Part shown: positions 8,680-17,114 of the stretch, piece after piece
How positions within the stretch are numbered: position 1 is the stretch's first letter
How the letters are laid out: each line of letters opens with the position of its first letter
Assembly (NCBI GenBank): GCA_024227155.1
Contig: JAAELB010000989.1
Coordinates: 1-54,268, forward strand
From: Desulfobulbaceae bacterium
GTDB taxonomy: Bacteria > Desulfobacterota > Desulfobulbia > Desulfobulbales > Desulfocapsaceae
Length of the DNA: 54,268 nt
Reading direction: 5' to 3'
Translations under genes and position numbers: made by a program
The notes under the pieces: model-generated
Databases searched by the model: none
Told to the model about the DNA's origin: nothing
What the model saw: only the letters and a program-made list of their open reading frames with translations

Positions 8680-10026
8680 ATGAAAACCCAACTGGAACTG
8701 GCAAGAGAAGGTGTGGTCACACCTGTAATGGAAAAAGTAGCACAGGACGAAGGATTCACCGATGAGCAGATTCGTGTGAATGTTGCAGCTGGCCATGTAG
8801 TCATACCGTGCAATCCCGAGCGTAAGCATCAAAAGATTTGTGGTATCGGTAAAGGGCTAAGGACAAAGGTTAATGCCTCTATCGGGACTTCTTCTGATAT
8901 CTCAGATGTGGCGCTTGAAATCCGTAAGGCCAAAATTGCCGAACAAGAGAATGTTGACACATTGATGGAGCTTTCAACCGGCGGTGATCTTGATGCCATC
9001 CGTCGTGCTGTACTGGATAGTGTTAGTCTGCCCATGGGCAACGTGCCTCTTTACCAGGCATTTGCAGAGGCCAGCAAAAAGTATAAAAACCCTAATAAGC
9101 TTGATCCTGAATATCTGTTTGAGCTGATAGAGCGACAACTGCAGGATGGCATGAGTTTTATGGCCATTCATTGTGGCATTAATCAGTTCTCAATCGAGAG
9201 ACTGAGAAACCAGGGATTTCGCTATGGTGGTCTGGTCTCTAAGGGGGGCACTTTTATGGTATCCTGGATGGAATACAATAAGATGGAAAATCCGCTCTAT
9301 GAACAATTTGACCGTGTCTGTGCCCTGATGAAAAAGTATGATGCCGTGCTCTCACTAGGAAACGGTATCCGTGCGGGAGCAATCCACGATAGTCATGACA
9401 GGGCGCAGATGGCTGAGATGATAATCAACTGTGAGCTTGCAGAGCTTGGTCGTAATATGGGCTGTCAGATGATGGTGGAAGGCCCGGGTCATGTGCCGCT
9501 TGATGAGATTGCAGGTAACATCATGATTGAAAAAGCTATGAGCGGTGGTGCCCCTTATTACGTTCTTGGACCTTTGCCGGCGGATTCCGGCGCAGGGTAC
9601 GATCATTTAACTGCCGCCATAGGTGCTGCGCAGTCCGCATGGCATGGAGCGGATCTGATCTGTTACATTACCCCCGCAGAACATCTTGCGCTTCCAAATG
9701 AAGATGATGTGCGAGAAGGCGTTCGTGCTACCCGTTTGGCCGCAAGGATTGGTGATATCGCCAAGTACCCTGAAAAAAGAGAACTTGAGAAAAAGGTAGC
9801 TCTGGCACGTCGGGACAGTGACTTTGAAGAGTATTTCAAGTTGTCAATGTTTCCTGAGAAGATGAGTGAGGTGCGGGAGAGCAGAAAACCTGATAACGAG
9901 TCCACCTGCACAATGTGTGGGGATTTCTGCGCCATGGAAAGGGGATATTCTCTCTTTGAAGCGGATATTGCCGGAGATAAATGCCGCCACCCTGAAAAAA
10001 AGGATAATCCATCGAACGCAGCTTAA
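8680..10026 (+). CDS. bzaF: ThiC-family radical SAM enzyme, probably 5-hydroxybenzimidazole synthase
   Basis: 448 aa and clearly of the ThiC family: 'NVAAGHVVIPCNPER', 'ALMELSTGGD'-type motif, 'FMAIHCGINQ', 'VEGPGHVPLDEI', and a C-terminal cluster-binding CxxCxxxC (Cys410, 413, 417). The family converts aminoimidazole ribotide with SAM and a [4Fe-4S] cluster. ThiC makes HMP phosphate for thiamin; the paralogue BzaF makes 5-hydroxybenzimidazole, the precursor of the B12 lower ligand, without oxygen. The leader is a cobalamin riboswitch and not a TPP riboswitch, which is the main reason to prefer BzaF. The Cys spacing is one residue shorter than CxxCxxxxC of well-studied ThiC proteins. RBS AGGAG precedes the ATG. 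It converges with the ABC gene, whose stop lies 10 bp beyond. If the genome has no second thiC, a thiamin role would be reconsidered. Confidence 0.75.
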   Translation: MKTQLELAREGVVTPVMEKVAQDEGFTDEQIRVNVAAGHVVIPCNPERKHQKICGIGKGLRTKVNASIGTSSDISDVALEIRKAKIAEQENVDTLMELSTGGDLDAIRRAVLDSVSLPMGNVPLYQAFAEASKKYKNPNKLDPEYLFELIERQLQDGMSFMAIHCGINQFSIERLRNQGFRYGGLVSKGGTFMVSWMEYNKMENPLYEQFDRVCALMKKYDAVLSLGNGIRAGAIHDSHDRAQMAEMIINCELAELGRNMGCQMMVEGPGHVPLDEIAGNIMIEKAMSGGAPYYVLGPLPADSGAGYDHLTAAIGAAQSAWHGADLICYITPAEHLALPNEDDVREGVRATRLAARIGDIAKYPEKRELEKKVALARRDSDFEEYFKLSMFPEKMSEVRESRKPDNESTCTMCGDFCAMERGYSLFEADIAGDKCRHPEKKDNPSNAA

Positions 10027-10035
10027 AAGACGGTC

Positions 10036-11664
10036 CTACTGTTTTTCCGTAAGGGCTTGCTGTCCGAGGGCAGCGGAGAAAAGGGTCCTGGTGTACTCCT
10101 GCAGAGGGTTGTTGAAGACGCTCTCTGCAGGGCCGCTCTCGATTATTTTACCGCAGTGCATCACGGCTACATAGTCCGACAGGGCACGGACTACCCGGAG
10201 ATCATGGGAGATAAACATATAGCTGATGTTGTATTTTTTCTGTAATCCAAGCAACAGTACAATGATCTGACCCTGGATAGTTACGTCAAGTGCGGAGGTG
10301 GGTTCATCAAGAATAATTAACTTAGGCTTCAAGATGATCGCCCTGGCTATTGCTATTCTCTGGCGCTCTCCTCCGGAAAATTCATGGGGGAAACGGTTGC
10401 ACATTTCTCTTTTGAGACCAACTTCAAGCAGTGTGGAGAAAACTTCCTCATGTCGCTTTTGTTTCGACATTTTTGGTGAATGTACTTTTAATCCCTCTTC
10501 AACTATTTCGAGTACGGTGAGGCGAGGGGATAACGATGCAAACGGGTCCTGGAAAACCACCTGAATGTCGCTGCGGAGGGGCTTGAGTTGACGATTTGTC
10601 AGTGCCGTGAGATTGTGGCCGTCAAAGACTATCTCTCCGCTACTCTGCACAAGCCTTAGTATTGCCATCCCGAGGGTCGTTTTACCTGAACCGGATTCTC
10701 CGACCACCCCGTAGGTGGTACCGGTGCTGATATTTATCGTTACATTGTTCACCGCATGGAGGAATTTTTTTTCTCTTTTAAATGGGTGAAGCCATTTCCC
10801 ATAGGATTGAAAGCTGCATCGAATCTTATCCGCCTTAAGGAGCGCGGTTCCTGGAGGGGATGGCTTTTTCACGCTGTTCGGAATTGCCTCCATAAGCGCC
10901 TTTGTGTACTGCTCTGTCGGGGTTCTGAATATTGTATCAGTTGGCCCGTGTTCGACAATGTGCCCATTGTTCATGATGTAGATATGGTCTGCATGTTGCC
11001 GCACGACTTCAAGGTCGTGGGTGATGAGCAGTACACCCATATTATCTTGGTGTTGGAGGCTTTTTATAAGTGTCAGTATCTGCGCCTGGATAGTTACATC
11101 GAGAGCAGTTGTTGGTTCATCAGCAATGAGAAGAGACGGGCTGCAGGCCAGGGCCATGGCGATGACAACTCGTTGTTTCTGCCCCCCGGAGAGCTGGTGC
11201 GGGTACTGGTTCATCCTGTGGGCAGGGTCGTTGATGCCGGTCTTTTCAAGAAGCTTGATGGCTTCATGGCTTGCACGTTTTCCCACCATGTTACGGTGCA
11301 GTTTTAACGGTTCAAGGAGCTGGTTGCCTATGGTATATACCGGGTTGAGCGATGTGGACGGTTCCTGGAATACCATTCCGATTCTATTGCCCCTCAGGGT
11401 TCTCATCTGTTCCTGGCTAAGAGTGAGGAGGTCCTGGTCTTCAAAATAGATATTGCCCTGCGTTGTAATGTCGGAGGTTGATTCAAGCAGGCGCAGGATG
11501 GTGAGAGCTGTTACCGATTTGCCGGAGCCCGATTCACCAACCAGGGCAACGGTGTGGCCTCTCTGCATCTCAATGGAGATGTTGAACAGCGTTTGGGATT
11601 GAACAGGGCCAAGGTCGTCATAGCTGTTGAACCAGAGGTTGAGGTTGTCTATTTTGAGTAACAT
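10036..11664 (-). CDS. Fused two-domain ABC transporter ATPase (peptide/nickel type)
   Basis: 542 aa holding two complete nucleotide-binding domains. The first has Walker A GESGSGKS near 39, signature LSGGQKQR and Walker B LLIADEP. The second has GESGSGKT near 325, FSGGERQR and LIILDEP. Each is followed by an oligopeptide/dipeptide-type C-terminal segment (DTIFRTPTEQYTKALM; ESVFNNPLQEYTRTLF). It resembles YejF or a DppD-DppF fusion that powers uptake of peptides or similar solutes at the inner membrane. No permease or binding protein lies beside it here, so the substrate is not predictable. The acylphosphatase gene ends 6 bp upstream, so the two are probably co-transcribed. Confidence 0.9.
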   Translation of the reverse strand: MLLKIDNLNLWFNSYDDLGPVQSQTLFNISIEMQRGHTVALVGESGSGKSVTALTILRLLESTSDITTQGNIYFEDQDLLTLSQEQMRTLRGNRIGMVFQEPSTSLNPVYTIGNQLLEPLKLHRNMVGKRASHEAIKLLEKTGINDPAHRMNQYPHQLSGGQKQRVVIAMALACSPSLLIADEPTTALDVTIQAQILTLIKSLQHQDNMGVLLITHDLEVVRQHADHIYIMNNGHIVEHGPTDTIFRTPTEQYTKALMEAIPNSVKKPSPPGTALLKADKIRCSFQSYGKWLHPFKREKKFLHAVNNVTINISTGTTYGVVGESGSGKTTLGMAILRLVQSSGEIVFDGHNLTALTNRQLKPLRSDIQVVFQDPFASLSPRLTVLEIVEEGLKVHSPKMSKQKRHEEVFSTLLEVGLKREMCNRFPHEFSGGERQRIAIARAIILKPKLIILDEPTSALDVTIQGQIIVLLLGLQKKYNISYMFISHDLRVVRALSDYVAVMHCGKIIESGPAESVFNNPLQEYTRTLFSAALGQQALTEKQ

Positions 11665-11670
11665 TCAGGC

Positions 11671-11943
11671 TCAATATTTTGTTTCAAAAGAGGTAGGGGG
11701 AGAATCGACATCAATTTCTTTTGTGGAGATTTTAGTCACCTTCGACTGAGGAGAGCCGGTTTTTAACCATAAAAGCATAGCGTTTATATTTTCACTGTCA
11801 CCGAAAAACAGTGCTTCGACGGAACCGTCCGGCAGGTTTTGCACCCACCCTGTGAGGTTGTATTGTCTGGCCTGCCTGGTTGTATAATCTCTGAAATATA
11901 CTCCCTGGACTCTACCTTGCACAATGACATGTGTACCTTTCAT
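11671..11943 (-). CDS. acyP: Acylphosphatase
   Basis: 90 aa, the standard length. The signature GRVQGVYFRDYT holds the phosphate loop and catalytic Arg, and GWVQN holds the catalytic Asn. It hydrolyses acyl phosphates such as carbamoyl or 1,3-bisphosphoglyceroyl phosphate in the cytoplasm. The gene directly precedes the fused ABC ATPase on the same strand with a 6-bp gap. Confidence 0.95.
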   Translation of the reverse strand: MKGTHVIVQGRVQGVYFRDYTTRQARQYNLTGWVQNLPDGSVEALFFGDSENINAMLLWLKTGSPQSKVTKISTKEIDVDSPPTSFETKY

Positions 11944-12144
11944 TATTTATCTCGTTAATGTGAATGTTTGTGTATAAATACGTAGATACAGGTGGATGGT
12001 GTGTGTTGTGTAAGTTGTTTCTGGAGATATTTGCAGGTGATAAGCAAAACTTGAAAACTTCTACTATTGCCTGAAATATATTGTGGTAGGATAACACTTT
12101 GGTGAAATTCTATGCAATGCCAATTTGATTGGAAAGGAATATGA

Positions 12145-12735
12145 ATGGGATTGATTATGAAAAAAAGATGCGACTGGTGTGGAGAGGATCCACTTTATGT
12201 CTCATACCATGACAATCAGTGGGGAGTGCCGGTTCATGATGACAGAACATTATTTGAAATGCTGAGTCTTGAAGGGGCCCAGGCCGGTCTGAGCTGGATC
12301 ACAATCCTGAGAAAACGAGATAATTATGTGCGGTTGTTTGACAACTTCGATTTCAGGAAAATTGTCCATTACGTTGAGCATGATATACAAAGGTTGTTGG
12401 CAGATTCCGGGATTGTAAGAAACAAATTGAAGGTGGCGTCAGTTATCAAAAATGCCAGAGGGACCTTGGCCCTTATTGAAGAATTTGGCAGTCTTGACAG
12501 TTACCTGTGGCGTTATGTGGATGGCGTTCCGCTACAGAACTGTTGGAAAACAAATGCGGAGATACCCGCTGAGACCAAACTCTCTATCCAGCTGAGCAAG
12601 GATTTAAAGAAGCGTGGGTTTAGTTTTGTAGGACCTACTATCTGCTATGCCTTGATGCAGTCAATAGGTATGGTTAATGATCACCTGGTCGACTGTTTTC
12701 GTTATCAAGAGGTTCAGGAGTTTCAGCATATTTGA
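12145..12735 (+). CDS. tag: DNA-3-methyladenine glycosylase I
   Basis: 196 aa. All four zinc ligands of Tag are present: Cys in KKRCDWC, His in SYHDNQWG, and His/Cys in DHLVDC. The catalytic Glu sits in SLEGAQAGLSW. The enzyme removes 3-methyladenine from alkylated DNA. ATG at 12145 follows GGAAAGGAAT; an internal ATG at 12157 (MKKRCDWC) would match the family N-terminus equally well. A strong bidirectional terminator follows. Confidence 0.95.
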   Translation: MGLIMKKRCDWCGEDPLYVSYHDNQWGVPVHDDRTLFEMLSLEGAQAGLSWITILRKRDNYVRLFDNFDFRKIVHYVEHDIQRLLADSGIVRNKLKVASVIKNARGTLALIEEFGSLDSYLWRYVDGVPLQNCWKTNAEIPAETKLSIQLSKDLKKRGFSFVGPTICYALMQSIGMVNDHLVDCFRYQEVQEFQHI

Positions 12736-12755
12736 GGTTGAAGTAGTGCAGAGGG

Positions 12756-12797
12756 AAAAAGGGTCGAGTCATAAATTATGACTCGGCCCTTTTTTTG
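12756..12797. terminator. Bidirectional terminator between tag and moaD-like gene
   Basis: GGGTCGAGTCATAA pairs with TTATGACTCGGCCC, with A5 on the left and T7 on the right, so it can end transcripts from both convergent genes. Confidence 0.92.
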
Positions 12798-12814
12798 TTC
12801 CCTGTCAACCTACT

Positions 12815-13039
12815 TTAACCGCCACCTACCACAGGAAAAATAGCTAAAACATCACCTTCTTTGGGTACTATCTCGAATTCGGTGTGGCGGGAGTTAATCA
12901 TCAGAACACCCACCTCATCTCTGGCAATATCATAGGCATCCACAATGTCACCAACCGTGGTTGTGTCGGATATTTCCAGTTCGGTGATTTTAAACCTGTT
13001 GTCGCGAAAGTAAGCAAACAGTTTTACTGTTATTTTCAT
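12815..13039 (-). CDS. MoaD/ThiS-family ubiquitin-like sulfur carrier
   Basis: 74 aa, beta-grasp pattern (MKITVKLFAYFRD... DVLAIFPVVGGG) ending in the GG needed for adenylation and thiocarboxylation. MoaD-type carriers supply the dithiolene sulfur of molybdopterin. Genes of this kind often accompany aldehyde:ferredoxin oxidoreductase genes, and here it lies downstream of one. It is separated from the AOR gene by 369 bp of repeat-rich DNA, so it may have been split from the operon or be transcribed separately. Confidence 0.88.
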   Translation of the reverse strand: MKITVKLFAYFRDNRFKITELEISDTTTVGDIVDAYDIARDEVGVLMINSRHTEFEIVPKEGDVLAIFPVVGGG

Positions 13040-13408
13040 ATGTCGTCAGGCTCCTGAACCTAAGAAATCAAAAAGAATAACTATCCAGCAGCACCCCATA
13101 TGCTCACGATCAGGCTGTCCAGCATACAGGTGTATAGCTTACCCAGCCTGCTTGTGCCCCTCTGGAGCACTGCTGAACAGTTACGGTTCCCTGCTTAGAT
13201 AAGGTTTTTGCTGCTGGCTTCTTCTAAGTAACAAACTTTCTGGATTCCCGCTAAAAGCATGCGGGAATGACGGTACCTGCAAGTGCGAAAGAACCGTCAT
13301 CCCCGAGTGTATTTATCGGGGATCCATGTTACTTTTCAAATAGAGGCCGGGGCTCCGGTTGTATTGCTGAATAGTTACCAAAAAGATAACATTCAATTGA
13401 TCAATTTC
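13040..13408. other. Repeat-rich intergenic region
   Basis: No gene. It contains a family-2 inverted-repeat element (13078-13186), a GATTCCCGC...GCGGGAATGAC-type palindrome (about 13242-13272), a second palindrome around ATCCCCGA...TCGGGGAT (13300-13323), and another family-2-like end (GAATAGTTAC, about 13368-13378). Confidence 0.7.
13078..13186. repeat. Family-2 MITE-like repeat, copy A
   Basis: Inverted ends (ATAACTATCCAGCAG at left, CTGCTGAACAGTTAC at right), ~109 bp and no ORF. It aligns along its length with 54149-54256: the shared blocks include AGCACCCCAT, CGATCAGGC, TATAGC, CCAGC, TGGAGCACTG and GTTACGG. Confidence 0.7.
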
Positions 13409-15136
13409 TTAAAAGTCCCAGAAGGTATCAATTTCTTCGCCACTGAAATCAAATACAACATTATGTGGTGGCAGAGGCTCGGTATAGAAGAATTCCGGGA
13501 GGCGATCATCAGCGGCGGTAAATCCTGCTGCGATATTGAAGGCTCTTTCGGTCTTAAGAATATACTGGCCAAGATTAACCACATCGTCGCCGGTGAGAGT
13601 TAAGTCAAAGCGGGCGTTGATCAGATCAATCAGTGCAGGGAGACATTTTTCATCATCCAGGGCTGCGAATGCGATAAATAGACACATGCCGGTGGAGTCG
13701 ATTGCAGCAGTGGCAATTTGCAGGTTTCTGGACAACTCAACTTGACCTTCATTGGTAAGTGGGTCGACTTTTCCGCCAACGTTGAGGATATTCGTGGCAA
13801 TGGTGTATCCCATGGTATGATCTGCACCCTGGGTTGAAGTAGCGTAGGTTATGCCGATACCTTTAATTGCCCGGGGATCGTAGGCGGGGATACCCTGGTT
13901 TTTCACTACTGGTACCCGGGTAATGCCAAAAGAACGCCCAACTGAACCCGTACCGTTGCCGATAATTCGGCCAAGTCCTGTACCTTTGGCCACATCTTCA
14001 CGCAGGATGCGGCAGATACCTTCACCGTCACCAAATGGCAGTACGCCTGCTTCCATTGCGACAGCCATGGCAACTGAGGTCTCTATGGAGTCAATGCCAA
14101 GGTCGTCCATGATTTGATCAGCTTCTGCGATATGATCAAGATTATCAACGCAACAATCCGCACCCATGGCCCAGATTGATTCGTACTCAAAGCCAGAAGT
14201 TAATTTCTTACCATTTGCATCGTTGTATACCTGTGAGCATTGAATGACGCAACCAGGATGGCAGTTATGCTTCTTCTTGCCGCCGCGCTGGGTGATGGTA
14301 TCCGCCATGGTTTCGCCAGAGATTGATTCGTGACCCTCAAACTGACCCTGGGTAAAGTTTTTGCTTGGCAGACCGCCTGATTCGTTGATTATGTTGACAA
14401 GGACGTTGGTGCCATACTCACCAAGGGCCTGGCTGACAGGATGATCGACCAGGGCCTTGGCAAAGGTTCTGTTGGCCTGCTTGAATTCTTCCGGTTTGGC
14501 GACTGCAACTTTGCCGTCTTTTGGATCGATGGTGATGTATTTGATCTTCTTTGATCCCATTACCGCACCCAGTCCACCGCGGCCGGAGGAACGAAGCCCA
14601 CCATCGGGGTCTTTGATGGAAATGTTGGCAGATGCCATTCTCATTTCACCAGCTGGTCCGAGGGTGATGACAGCAAGCTTTTCTTCGCGACTTTCCTCAA
14701 TGGCTTTTATTGTCTCAAAGTTACCCTTGCCAATGAGCGCTGTTTCTTCATTTATAGTTACGCCTTCCGGGGTAAGGGCGAGGTTGTACCACTTGTCTTC
14801 TTTAGGAAGACCCTCGATGATGACTGCTTTCACCCCTGCACGGGCGAGAAATTGTGCAGCGGTTCCTCCAGCGTTTGCTTCCTTGATAGTTCCTGTAAGT
14901 GGGCTCTTTGCGCCGATAGAAAGACGGCCTGAGTTTGCAGCAACTGTTCCGGAAAGCAGACCGGGTGCAATGACCAGCTTGTTGTTTGCTCCGAGAGGGT
15001 GGCAGGTTGGTTCAACTTCTGCGGCAACGATAGTTGAGGTGAGTCCTCGCCCCCCGTGCCCGGCCCAATCTGCTGGGACGTCTTCGATAGTGGTTGTAAG
15101 ATCAGTCATATTTACGCGAAAAATCTTGTCAGCCAT
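13409..15136 (-). CDS. Aldehyde:ferredoxin oxidoreductase family tungsten/molybdenum enzyme
   Basis: 575 aa. N-terminal pterin-binding AOR domain with 'GHGGRGLTST' and 'SGRGGLGAVMGSKK'. The [4Fe-4S] ligands are visible as NCHPGCVIQC (about residues 288-297) and a fourth Cys in IDSTGMCLF. The family uses a bis-pterin tungsten centre to oxidise aldehydes or reduce carboxylic acids with ferredoxin in the cytoplasm. The Cys spacing (CxxxCxxxC) differs from CxxCxxxC of Pyrococcus AOR, so the substrate may not be a simple aldehyde. It lies 52 bp after the second moeA, in an operon of cofactor genes. Confidence 0.93.
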   Translation of the reverse strand: MADKIFRVNMTDLTTTIEDVPADWAGHGGRGLTSTIVAAEVEPTCHPLGANNKLVIAPGLLSGTVAANSGRLSIGAKSPLTGTIKEANAGGTAAQFLARAGVKAVIIEGLPKEDKWYNLALTPEGVTINEETALIGKGNFETIKAIEESREEKLAVITLGPAGEMRMASANISIKDPDGGLRSSGRGGLGAVMGSKKIKYITIDPKDGKVAVAKPEEFKQANRTFAKALVDHPVSQALGEYGTNVLVNIINESGGLPSKNFTQGQFEGHESISGETMADTITQRGGKKKHNCHPGCVIQCSQVYNDANGKKLTSGFEYESIWAMGADCCVDNLDHIAEADQIMDDLGIDSIETSVAMAVAMEAGVLPFGDGEGICRILREDVAKGTGLGRIIGNGTGSVGRSFGITRVPVVKNQGIPAYDPRAIKGIGITYATSTQGADHTMGYTIATNILNVGGKVDPLTNEGQVELSRNLQIATAAIDSTGMCLFIAFAALDDEKCLPALIDLINARFDLTLTGDDVVNLGQYILKTERAFNIAAGFTAADDRLPEFFYTEPLPPHNVVFDFSGEEIDTFWDF

Positions 15137-15188
15137 GATATTCTCCTTGTTGAGATTTTAAGTCTAATTGTTGTTGATTGTTATTATG

Positions 15189-17114
15189 CTACTGTTGATA
15201 CATTACCGTACCGCAATCCCTGAGGTTATAGCCCCCCAGTGCAAGTATTGCCTCTTTAAATGTTTCGTTTGTCCTGATGAGTTCTAAGACTGCTGCGACT
15301 TTGGTATCTTTTGTGAATTGCTGTGGTACTATCAGGTCATATCTTTCCTCTGCCACCGGTACAAAATCAAGATCCAGCGCATTTGCCGCAGCACGTATCC
15401 CCATTCCCGCATCGACGCTGCCGTTGGCAACGGAGGCTGCTATGCTCATATGGGTATACTCCTCATGGTCATAGCCAGTTATCTCCTCAGCTGTAATGCC
15501 TTTGTCTTTAAGGATCTTATCTGTGAGCAGCCTGGTGCCGGCACCGTTTTGTCTATTGATAAAACTATGCTTTTTGGTGGCAATATCCTCAAAACCTGTG
15601 ATGTTTTTTGGGTTACCTTTTGCCACAATGAGTCCCTGTTCCCGGTAACAGAGGTTAATTAACTGCAGTGGTGTATCCTTTAAAAATCTTTGGATAAAGC
15701 TGACATTGTATTCCCCTGTCTCTTCATCGAGCAGGTGGCATCCAGCAATATGTGCTTCACCCCTTTTAATGGCCATAATGCCGCCCATGGAACCGACATG
15801 TGCGGAGGAGATTCGAACGATGGGCCGCTGTTTGTGCAGGTGGTTTGCCAGCAGGTCGAGGATGTTGTCGTGGCTGCCAATGCAGACCATGGTTGCATCA
15901 ACTTCTGTCTGTGGTCTGAGAAGTTCTACCTCTACATTTTCCCCTGCACCGAGACCCTCGTTTCCGGATGGGATGGTGAGTAAACCGTCCGCCCGGACAA
16001 GAGACATGACCGCCCCGGCGCCTTTGCCTGATGGAGTTGCCATTAAATTGTTTCCGACGCGCCCAAGGGTAATACGTACGAACTGATCAACACCCATTGA
16101 GGAGTGAATTGGCCGTGACAGGATGGCTTTTACATGCCCAGATTCCGGTTTGTCCTGCGCTAGAAAGCTTGCAATCATTTCCTGGACAAAGAGGCGCATG
16201 GTAAGGAGAGCTGAGACCGGGTATCCGGGAAGGCCTATTGCCGGGGTGTCGCCAATCATTGCCAGAATTACAGGTTTACCAGGTTTGATTGCTACACCAT
16301 GTACGACCACTTCACCAACCTCACTCAGTACCTTGGCGCTGTAATCTCTTGTGCCTGCTGATGCTCCGGCGTTTAAAACGACGATATCGTTTTCTGCAGC
16401 TGCCTTGAGCAGTGCCTCTTTTAGCAGCTCAGGGTTATCGACTACGGGAAGGCCTCGACTGGCCACCGCCCCCCATTCGTTGAGGTAGCCCGACAGGATG
16501 CGGGAGTTGAACTCAATAATCTGGCCCGCCTGTGGATCCTGGTCCGGTTGGATCAGTTCACTGCCGGTGGGGATAACATGGGCCTTTGGGGGGCGTTGTA
16601 CATTAATTGTTGTCACCCCGGTTGCAAGCATTGCCCCCTGGTCAATGGCACGGATGGTGTGGCCTTCGGGAAGAATCAATTCTGTTGCCACGATATCCTC
16701 ACCGATGGTACGTACATGTTGCCATGGAGTTGCTGGGCTATGCAGTTCCACTTCATCATCGGAAAGGTAATGGACATCCTCAATCATCACTACGGCGTTA
16801 TACTGTTCCGGGATGGCGTTGCCTGTGTTGACCGGCTTGAAATTGTTACTTTGCAGCCTGATGGGAGATGCTTCACTGGCCCCGGTCAGGTCATTAAAGT
16901 GGATGGCTATGCCATCCATTGCTGCAGCGTTATAGGATGGAGATGAGCGCCTGGCAAAGATCGGCTCCGCTGTAATCCTGCCGAGGGCGTCATCAACAGC
17001 AATTATCTCGGTTGGGCTCTTGCTTAGAAAGTTGTGTTGCTCAAGTGTTTCCCACCAGAGCTTTTTGGCTTCCGCCAGCGGTTTGTTGCTTAAATAAACG
17101 TTTCGTTTGCTCAT
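15189..17114 (-). CDS. MoeA-like molybdopterin molybdenum/tungsten transferase with C-terminal PBP-like domain
   Basis: 641 aa. Residues 1-400 are MoeA: the MoCF motif 'VVLNAGASAGTRDYSAKV', 'VKPGKP'-like 'IKPGKPVILA' and 'GLPGYPVSALL'. Residues ~410-641 are a periplasmic-binding-protein-like (PF12727-type) domain: 'CIGSHDNILDLLANHL', 'INRQNGAGTRLL', 'VANGSVDAGMGI'. Such fusions are thought to sense or deliver oxyanions; that is from the family and not proven. The ATG overlaps the end of the upstream moeA by 4 bp, so the two are translationally coupled. Together with the first MoeA it may give separate Mo and W insertion. Confidence 0.92.
   Translation of the reverse strand: MSKRNVYLSNKPLAEAKKLWWETLEQHNFLSKSPTEIIAVDDALGRITAEPIFARRSSPSYNAAAMDGIAIHFNDLTGASEASPIRLQSNNFKPVNTGNAIPEQYNAVVMIEDVHYLSDDEVELHSPATPWQHVRTIGEDIVATELILPEGHTIRAIDQGAMLATGVTTINVQRPPKAHVIPTGSELIQPDQDPQAGQIIEFNSRILSGYLNEWGAVASRGLPVVDNPELLKEALLKAAAENDIVVLNAGASAGTRDYSAKVLSEVGEVVVHGVAIKPGKPVILAMIGDTPAIGLPGYPVSALLTMRLFVQEMIASFLAQDKPESGHVKAILSRPIHSSMGVDQFVRITLGRVGNNLMATPSGKGAGAVMSLVRADGLLTIPSGNEGLGAGENVEVELLRPQTEVDATMVCIGSHDNILDLLANHLHKQRPIVRISSAHVGSMGGIMAIKRGEAHIAGCHLLDEETGEYNVSFIQRFLKDTPLQLINLCYREQGLIVAKGNPKNITGFEDIATKKHSFINRQNGAGTRLLTDKILKDKGITAEEITGYDHEEYTHMSIAASVANGSVDAGMGIRAAANALDLDFVPVAEERYDLIVPQQFTKDTKVAAVLELIRTNETFKEAILALGGYNLRDCGTVMYQQ

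Noticed and set aside
8680-10026. Plain assignment as thiamin biosynthesis ThiC
   Set aside because: Family membership is right, but the cobalamin riboswitch and the lack of a TPP riboswitch make the B12 lower-ligand role more likely. Thiamin synthesis is kept as the alternative.
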